This document shows, in pieces, positions 1 to 6,131 of a stretch of 6,131 nucleotides of DNA. The first letter of the stretch is position 1, and every line of letters starts with the position of its first letter. The position numbers were made by a program, and so were the translations under genes. The notes below the pieces were generated by a model. That model was not told the origin of the DNA, searched no databases, and saw only the letters and a program-made list of their open reading frames with translations. The DNA is from Anaerolineae bacterium (GTDB lineage: Bacteria > Chloroflexota > Anaerolineae > Aggregatilineales > Aggregatilineaceae): positions 1 through 6,131 of the forward strand of contig JADLHR010000357.1 in the NCBI GenBank assembly GCA_020848665.1. The letters are read 5' to 3'.

Positions 1-2030
1 CCGGACGACGCGCGCGCGCCGCAGGCGCACTTTTTGCGCGGCGACGCCTATCTCGGCCTCAGCCAGTGGCAGCGCGCGATTGACGACTTCACCGCATACC
101 TGTCGCTGCGCCCCGGCCTGATCGACAGCTACGCCTATGAGCGGATCGGCGACGCGCACCTCGCGCTCGGCCAGCCTGAGCAATCGCTCGACGCCTACGC
201 CAAAGCCGCCAGTGCCACCCGCGAGCTGACCTCGCTTGTGGCGCTGCGTGAGCGGCTGGCAGCCAGTTATCTCAACACCGGGCAGCCCGCGCAGGCGGTC
301 GCGCAGTACGACGCGATTCTGAATGACGCCAAAAACGCGCCCTACCGCGCCAGTATCATGCTCCAGGCGGCGCAGGTTCAGATCGGCGCGGGGAACACGA
401 ACGCGGGTTACGCGCGTCTCCAGCAAATCGTCGCCGACTACCCCTCTACGTACGCGGCCTACCAGGCGATGGGCATTCTGCTCGACGCCGGGCTGCCGGT
501 CGATACCTATGAGCGAGCAGTCATCAGCTTTAACAACAAGGATTACCAGTCCGCGATCCAGTTGTTCAACGAGTACACCAGCCAGACCGGGACCGCACCG
601 GTCGAGCTGTTGATGATGCTCGGCCAGGCTTACCGCGAGATCGGCAACGCGCAGGCGGCGACAACCACCTTCCAGACCGTGATCGACACCTACCCGGCTG
701 ACCCGGCGTTTGGGCAGGCGCATCTGGAACAGGGCCGTACGCTGTTCGTCGGCGGCGATACCAGCGGCGCGATCGAGAAGTATCTCGCCTTCGCCACCGC
801 GCATCCGGACGTGCCCGAAGCCGCCGAGGCCCTGTGGCGCGCCGGTTACCTTTACAGCACGCAGAACAACCTGGAGCGCGCGCTGGCGACCTTCGACACG
901 CTGGGGCAGAGCCATCCCGGCTCGACCTGGGCGCAGGAAGGGTTGTACATGGGTGCGACGCTGGCCGTCAACCAGGGCAACACCGGCATGGCCGCGCTGC
1001 TGTTCAGCCGTTTGGCGACCATCGGCACCGGCGAGAACAAGGCTGCCGCCTTCCTGTGGGTCGGGCGCCTGTACCAGCGCGACGGCAAGGAAGACCTGGC
1101 GCGCCAGGCGTTCCAGGCCGCCGCCGCCGCTGACCCCGGTGGCTACTACAGCCTGCGCGCCGACGATCTGCTGCATGGGCGCGCGCCGTTCACTCCGCCT
1201 GCCGGGGTCAATTTCGAGTCGGACGAAGCCGCCGAGATCGCTGAGGCAGAGGCGTGGCTGCGCGCAACGTTCGCGATCCCGCAGGAAGGCGCGCTCTACC
1301 CGCTTAGTGACGCCCTCAAGGCAGACCCGCGCCTGGTGCGCGGCCAGGAATTGATGGCCGTAGCGGATTATTCCGCCGCCGAGGACGAGTTCGAGGCGCT
1401 GCGCGTGGACCGGCGCGATGATCCGCTGGCGACCTACCAGCTCGCAATGTATTTCCGCGAAATGGGGCTGAACAAGCTCTCGATCACGGCGGCGGCAACG
1501 CTGCTGACCGACGCGAAGGTGGACGACCAGGCAGCGCCGCGCCTGATCGCCCGGCTGCGCTATCCTGTCTACTTCAGGGACCTGGTGCTGCCCGAAGCGC
1601 AGGCGAACAACCTCGACCCGCTGCTGGTCTTCGCGCTGATCCGCCAAGAGAGTCTGTTTGAAGGGCTGGCGACCTCGTTCGCCACAGCGCAGGGTCTGAT
1701 GCAGATCATCCCGGACACCGGCGAGTGGATCGCGCTGCAAATGCGCTGGCCGAACTACCAGAACAGCGATGTATACCGCCCGTACATCAACGTCAAGTTC
1801 GGCACATTTTACCTGCGCTGGGTGCTTGACCAGGTCGATAACCTGCCCTACGTCGCGCTGGCGGGCTATAACGGCGGTCCCGGCAACGCGATGCAGTGGC
1901 TCGGCATCTCCGGCCCGGACCTCGACCTATTCGTGCAGACGATCACCTACGACGAAACGCGCACCTACGTCCGCCGCATTTACGAGCAGTACAGCGTCTA
2001 TCGCAACCTGTACGGCGCCGAAGCGGTCGG

Positions 2031-2034
<4 letters not shown>
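1..2034 (+). CDS. TPR-repeat soluble lytic murein transglycosylase (Slt family), 5' truncated
   Basis: The reading frame is open from base 1 and ends at TAA 2032-2034, giving 677 visible residues (codon 1 = bases 1-3); the true start lies upstream. Residues about 1-400 are helical TPR-like repeats with the usual small/aromatic spacing (for example around 43-70, 200-235 and 275-305). A YYSLRA segment near 392 resembles the linker of Slt70-type enzymes. The catalytic SLT domain occupies about 535-665. It shows the three family motifs: RQES with the presumed acid catalyst Glu550, S-x-A-x-A-x-GLMQI at 559-569, and AGYNGGPGN at 621-629. Such enzymes cleave the MurNAc-GlcNAc bond of peptidoglycan to give 1,6-anhydro products, outside the cytoplasm; a signal peptide or lipobox would be in the missing N-terminus. 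The third motif has Gly where AYNAG is usual, a conservative change. Family call is firm; exact subclass and substrate are not determinable here. The gene converges on the DUF255 gene with a 4-bp overlap. Confidence 0.93.
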
Positions 2035-4124
<2,090 letters not shown>

Positions 4125-4132
4125 GCCTGTGT

Positions 4133-4137
4133 TCCTT
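4133..4137 (-). promoter_or_regulatory. Shine-Dalgarno of the DUF255 gene
   Basis: Read on the minus strand this is AAGGA, ending 8 nt before ATG 4124. It decides for the start at 4124 over the longer in-frame opening at 4250. No good promoter is visible in the short stretch between this site and the osmC terminator. Confidence 0.7.
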
Positions 4138-4170
4138 GTCTCCAATTTCGCCTGCCTGAACCGTCCCCGC

Positions 4171-4200
4171 AATAAAACGCCGGGCAAACTACGCCCGGCG
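4171..4200 (-). terminator. Rho-independent terminator of osmC
   Basis: On the minus strand an 8-bp perfect GC stem (4193-4200 with 4178-4185) closes a 7-nt loop and runs straight into TTTTATT (4177-4171). It lies 28 nt past the osmC stop codon. On the plus strand the stem is followed by AGTTGTACC with no T tract, so it acts in the minus direction only. It separates osmC from the DUF255 gene even though both run the same way. Confidence 0.88.
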
Positions 4201-4227
4201 AGTTGTACCGCTGATGCGCCAGCCGCG

Positions 4228-4656
4228 CTAGCCTTCAAGCTGCGCGTCAAGCGTGATCTCGGCGCCCTGGAACAACTGCGAGACCGGGCAGCCAGCTTTG
4301 GCCGCCTTGGCCTGCTGCATAAAGGCGTCGCGGTCGATGCCGGGGATGCGCGCCCGCGTCTTCAGATCGACCCGCGTAATCTTGAAGCCGTCGCCAACTT
4401 TCTCGATGTGAACGTCTGCCGTAGTGCGGATGCTCTCCGGCTGATAACCGGCGCGGCCCAGGCCCAGCGCGAAGGCCATCGAGAAACAGCCGGCGTGCGC
4501 CGCCGCCAGCAATTCTTCCGGGTTAGTCCCGGCGGACTCTTCGAAGCGCGACCCGGCGGAATAGGGGCCTTCGAACACGCCCCTCCCGACGGTCATTGTG
4601 CCGCTGCCCTCACGAAACGAGCCGTTCCACACCGCTTCTCCATACCGTACAGGCAT
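4228..4656 (-). CDS. osmC: OsmC-family peroxiredoxin (organic hydroperoxide / peroxide reductase)
   Basis: The protein has 142 residues, almost the same as the well-known E. coli OsmC. It reduces organic hydroperoxides and peroxide with a two-cysteine thiol mechanism in the cytoplasm, as a homodimer in characterised members. The visible signatures are SRFEESAGTNPEELLAAAHA at 36-55 with Arg37 and the Glu pair at 48-49, the peroxidatic Cys57 in HAGCFSMA, and the resolving Cys123 in KAGCPVSQ. The GTNPEEL...GCFSMA and KAGCPVSQ blocks match the OsmC branch rather than Ohr. The chosen start is ATG 4654-4656, with GGAGGG 6 nt upstream. An in-frame GTG at 4687-4689 would add 11 residues that read through that ribosome site, so it is rejected. 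A TGCTACAAT extended -10 lies about 41 nt upstream of the ATG. The gene is divergent from the DCC gene and ends at its own terminator. Confidence 0.96.
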   Translation of the reverse strand: MPVRYGEAVWNGSFREGSGTMTVGRGVFEGPYSAGSRFEESAGTNPEELLAAAHAGCFSMAFALGLGRAGYQPESIRTTADVHIEKVGDGFKITRVDLKTRARIPGIDRDAFMQQAKAAKAGCPVSQLFQGAEITLDAQLEG

Positions 4657-4662
4657 TCTGAA

Positions 4663-4668
4663 CCCTCC
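4663..4668 (-). promoter_or_regulatory. Shine-Dalgarno of osmC
   Basis: Minus-strand GGAGGG, 6 nt before ATG 4656, a near-ideal ribosome site. It fixes the start at 4656 and excludes the upstream GTG at 4689, whose coding sequence would contain it. Confidence 0.85.
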
Positions 4669-4696
4669 AAAAAAGCGTGAAGTTGACACAATTCAG

Positions 4697-4705
4697 ATTG
4701 TAGCA
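4697..4705 (-). promoter_or_regulatory. Extended -10 promoter of osmC (TGCTACAAT)
   Basis: Minus-strand TGCTACAAT contains TACAAT (4702-4697), five of six bases of the sigma-70 consensus, with the TGn extension. Transcription would begin near 4690, giving a leader of about 34 nt with the Shine-Dalgarno well placed. The bases 17 nt upstream (4720-4725) are GCGCCA on this strand, not a -35 box, as is tolerated when TGn is present. Confidence 0.65.
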
Positions 4706-4736
4706 AAGCCAGCCGGGAATGGCGCCGCTGTTGACG

Positions 4737-4767
4737 CGCGCCTCGCGGTTTGTCGCTGTCAGGCGCG
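4737..4767. repeat. 7-bp inverted repeat between the divergent promoters
   Basis: CGCGCCT (4737-4743) and AGGCGCG (4761-4767) are perfect inverted arms with a 17-nt gap. They lie midway between the two -10 elements, over the place where the -35 region of the DCC promoter would fall. It might be an operator for one regulator of both genes. In such GC-rich DNA a 7-bp match may also be chance. Confidence 0.35.
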
Positions 4768-4773
4768 TGATTC

Positions 4774-4782
4774 TGCTACAAT
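4774..4782 (+). promoter_or_regulatory. Extended -10 promoter of the DCC-family gene (TGCTACAAT)
   Basis: TGCTACAAT on the plus strand, with TACAAT at 4777-4782, is identical to the osmC element on the other strand. Initiation near 4789 gives a leader of about 29 nt before ATG 4818. No -35 hexamer is visible at the right distance. It also argues against any protein start upstream of about 4789. Confidence 0.65.
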
Positions 4783-4817
4783 CAATAAGCTCCGACGATC
4801 ACACGGAACCGCCGCCG

Positions 4818-5225
4818 ATGCCCCCTGCCCCTGTTTCCATCACCGTGGTGTTCGATGGCGACTGCGGTGTCTGCCAGCGACTCGCGCAGGTCGCCGCCGA
4901 CCGCGATTTTGCGCGCCGCCTGCGCTTCATCGCCTACCAGCGCGCCGATCTCGCCGCGCTCTCGCCCGGCCTGACGCGCGAGATGGCGGCGCGCGCGGTC
5001 TATGTGGCCGAGCCGGATGGCACGCGCTGGCATGGCGCGCGCGCCGTGTTCGAGATCATGCGCCGGATGCCGGGGCTGTGGGCGTGGGCCGGGAGGATCG
5101 GCGCGCTGCCGCCCATCAGCCTGCTGGCCGAGCCGTTCTACCGCCTGGTGGCGCGTCACCGCACGCGAATTTCGCGCTGGCTGGGGCTAACGCAGTGCCG
5201 GCTCGACACGTCGCACCGCCCCTGA
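4818..5225 (+). CDS. DCC-family (DUF393) thiol-disulfide oxidoreductase-like protein
   Basis: A 135-residue protein whose N-terminus reads ITVVFDGDCGVCQRL. This is the family's DxxCxxC signature, with Asp13, Cys16 and Cys19 after a first beta strand. A later WHGARAV (about 71-77) and an aromatic-rich region ending YRLVARHR (106-113) fit the family, which has a thioredoxin-like fold. Members are predicted to be cytoplasmic thiol-disulfide oxidoreductases; partners are not known. The start is ATG 4818-4820. The frame is open back to 4719, but that reads through the predicted promoter at 4774-4782. The Shine-Dalgarno is poor: only a GGA at 4805-4807, 10 nt away, in a GC-rich leader, so translation may be weak. 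A further Cys126 near the C-terminus is unlikely to be part of the motif. The gene is divergent from osmC and 196 bp before the aldehyde dehydrogenase, with no clear terminator between. Confidence 0.88.
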   Translation: MPPAPVSITVVFDGDCGVCQRLAQVAADRDFARRLRFIAYQRADLAALSPGLTREMAARAVYVAEPDGTRWHGARAVFEIMRRMPGLWAWAGRIGALPPISLLAEPFYRLVARHRTRISRWLGLTQCRLDTSHRP

Positions 5226-5264
5226 GCGCCGCACGCGTCCGCCTGGGACCGGCGCCCGATTTCC

Positions 5265-5273
5265 TGCTAAAAT
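5265..5273 (+). promoter_or_regulatory. Extended -10 promoter of the aldehyde dehydrogenase (TGCTAAAAT)
   Basis: TGCTAAAAT, with TAAAAT at 5268-5273, differs by one base from the osmC and DCC elements and is also followed by C. It lies 40 bp after the DCC stop. Initiation near 5280 leaves a leader of about 142 nt. A second -10-like TATAAC at 5346-5351 lacks TGn and a spaced -35. Confidence 0.55.
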
Positions 5274-5383
5274 CACGTTAGACCCTCGCCGCGCCGCGAG
5301 CCTCGCCTCCGCTGACATTGCCGCTCCAGCTCACGCGCTGCCGGGTATAACCATCGTCGCACGTGTAGAAAGCTTTTATTGTT

Positions 5384-5411
5384 CAAAGCCATTCAAGCAA
5401 AGCCATTCAAG
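5384..5411 (+). repeat. Exact tandem duplication of 14 bp (CAAAGCCATTCAAG x2)
   Basis: The unit occupies 5384-5397 and again 5398-5411 with no mismatch and no gap. The last base of the second copy is the first G of the Shine-Dalgarno GGAGG of the aldehyde dehydrogenase. There is no third copy on either side. Confidence 0.95.
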
Positions 5412-5415
5412 GAGG
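5411..5415 (+). promoter_or_regulatory. Shine-Dalgarno of the aldehyde dehydrogenase
   Basis: GGAGG, 6 nt before TTG 5422. It is the main reason for choosing a TTG start, since no in-frame ATG or GTG lies near the conserved N-terminus. Confidence 0.85.
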
Positions 5416-5421
5416 CACGAA

Positions 5422-6131
5422 TTGAAGGACTACGGGCTGTACATTAACGGCGAGTGGGTAGCGTCGGAAAGCGACCAGCGCTTCGAGACGCGCAGCCCGA
5501 TCGACGGGCGCGTGCTCGCCACCTTCCCGCAGGGCACGCCAGGCGACGTTGAGCGCGCGATCGACGCCGCCGAGGCCGCCTTCCCCGCCTGGAAGCGCAC
5601 GCCCCCGCCCCGGCGCGGTGAGATTCTGCTGCGCGCAGCCCAGATCATGCGCGCCCGCAAACAAGAGCTGGGCGAGCTGGTCACGACCGAAATGGGCAAG
5701 GTGATCGCCGAGGGCAAAGGCGACGTGCAGGAAGCGATTGACTTTCTCGAATATATCGCGGGCGAAGGCCGCCGGCTGTTCGGCGAGACGACGCCCTCGG
5801 AGCTTCCCAGCAAGTTCTGCATGACAGTTCGCCAGCCAATCGGCGTGGTGGGCTGCATCACGCCCTGGAACTTTCCGACGGCGATCCCGATCTGGAAGAT
5901 TGGCGCGGCGCTGATCAGCGGCAACGCTATCATCTTCAAGCCCGCCAGCCTGACGCCATTGTGCGTGGCGCGGCTGGTTGAAATCCTGGAAGAAGCCGGC
6001 CTGCCACCCGGCGTGCTGAATTTCGTGACCGGCGGCGGTCGCTCGGTCGGCATGAGCATCGTCGAAAGTCCGCGCGTCCAGGCCATCTCGTTCACCGGCG
6101 GCGTGCCAGCCGGTCGCGAAATCTACCAGGC
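5422..6131 (+). CDS. NAD(P)+-dependent aldehyde dehydrogenase, 3' truncated
   Basis: The frame is open from TTG 5422 to the window end: 236 full codons of an enzyme usually near 480-500 residues. It begins KDYGLYINGEWV, a typical aldehyde dehydrogenase opening, so the N-terminus is complete. The coenzyme domain shows CITPWNFPTAIP at 145-156, with Asn150 the conserved oxyanion Asn; IIFKPASLTP at 170-179; LEEAGLPPGVLNFVTG at 194-209; and ISFTGGVPAGREI at 222-234, the G-x4-G turn that holds the coenzyme pyrophosphate. The general-base Glu and catalytic Cys lie beyond the end. It would oxidise an aldehyde to its acid in the cytoplasm; the style resembles succinate-semialdehyde and 2,5-dioxovalerate dehydrogenases, but the substrate cannot be read. 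Ser176 replaces the Glu common in NAD-specific members. Long reading frames on the opposite strand here are shadows. Confidence 0.95.
   Translation, partial: MKDYGLYINGEWVASESDQRFETRSPIDGRVLATFPQGTPGDVERAIDAAEAAFPAWKRTPPPRRGEILLRAAQIMRARKQELGELVTTEMGKVIAEGKGDVQEAIDFLEYIAGEGRRLFGETTPSELPSKFCMTVRQPIGVVGCITPWNFPTAIPIWKIGAALISGNAIIFKPASLTPLCVARLVEILEEAGLPPGVLNFVTGGGRSVGMSIVESPRVQAISFTGGVPAGREIYQ

Larger units (their letters stand above)
4696..4783. repeat. 10-bp inverted repeat formed by the two divergent -10 elements
   Basis: GATTGTAGCA (4696-4705) and TGCTACAATC (4774-4783) are perfect reverse complements, 68 bp apart. Each arm is the extended -10 of one of the two divergent genes plus one further base. 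The simplest reading is two copies of the same promoter element on opposite strands. Confidence 0.8.
5280..5421 (+). other. Long 5' leader of the aldehyde dehydrogenase gene
   Basis: No gene is seen in this stretch. It begins GC-rich, with a small hairpin (CTCGC 5285-5289 with GCGAG 5296-5300), then becomes distinctly AT-rich from about 5365, unlike the rest of the window. It carries the palindrome AAAGCTTT (5369-5376) and a 14-bp tandem repeat ending in the ribosome site. No known riboswitch pattern was recognised by eye. Confidence 0.5.

Noticed and set aside
4125..4250. N-terminal extension of the DUF255 protein to 4250
   Set aside because: It would translate the osmC terminator and overlap the osmC 3' end; the family's conserved opening begins at 4124.
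4657..4689. GTG start for osmC at 4689
   Set aside because: It would place the excellent GGAGGG site inside the coding region, and the family N-terminus aligns with the ATG at 4656.
5226..5262. Possible terminator of the DCC gene
   Set aside because: Only a 4-bp stem (GTCC/GGAC around 5237-5249) is present and no T tract follows.
4598..5281. Plus-strand open frame of 227 codons across osmC start, intergenic region and DCC gene
   Set aside because: It spans two predicted promoters and overlaps two recognised genes in other frames; low-complexity Arg/Ala composition.
5346..5351. TATAAC as an alternative -10 for the aldehyde dehydrogenase
   Set aside because: There is no TGn extension, and the nearest -35-like TTGCCG (5318-5323) is 22 nt away; kept only as a weak alternative.
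5430..6095. Minus-strand open frame of 221 codons opposite the aldehyde dehydrogenase
   Set aside because: It is a shadow of an unmistakable aldehyde dehydrogenase; Ser/Arg/Pro-rich with no recognisable motif.

Overview
This GC-rich window holds five genes, with nearly every base spoken for between about 1 and 5225. It reads as ordinary chromosome of a GC-rich bacterium. The TPR-plus-SLT architecture, the DUF255 and OsmC neighbours and a recurring TGCTAMAATC promoter-like element would suit a member of the Chloroflexota (Anaerolineae-like). That assignment is only an impression from protein style; no rRNA or other marker is present. No insertion sequence, CRISPR array, tRNA or phage gene was seen.

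Layout. (1) 1-2034, plus strand: the 3' part of a TPR-rich lytic transglycosylase, whose N-terminus lies outside the window. (2) 2031-4124, minus strand: a complete DUF255/YyaL-type protein, with a thioredoxin-like domain followed by an alpha/alpha-barrel. It is convergent with gene 1, and the two genes overlap by 4 bp at their stop codons. (3) 4228-4656, minus strand: a complete osmC peroxiredoxin gene, closed off from gene 2 by a clear intrinsic terminator at 4171-4200. (4) 4818-5225, plus strand: a small DCC-family (DUF393) thiol-disulfide oxidoreductase, divergent from osmC. (5) 5422 to the window end, plus strand: the N-terminal part of an aldehyde dehydrogenase, starting with TTG behind a strong Shine-Dalgarno sequence and a leader of about 140 nt.

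Regulation. Three candidate promoters share the extended -10 element TGCTA(C/A)AATC. They lie upstream of osmC (minus), the DCC gene (plus) and the aldehyde dehydrogenase (plus). The osmC and DCC copies face away from each other and form a perfect 10-bp inverted repeat in the 161-bp divergent intergenic region. An exact 14-bp tandem duplication lies directly against the Shine-Dalgarno of the aldehyde dehydrogenase.

Together. Three consecutive genes (DUF255, OsmC, DCC) carry visible redox cysteines, so a thiol/peroxide-stress neighbourhood with an aldehyde-oxidising enzyme next door is plausible. Strand changes and the terminator show they are not one operon. I found no convincing new multi-gene system. 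The most interesting signals are the shared promoter element, the tandem repeat in the leader and the stop-codon overlap.
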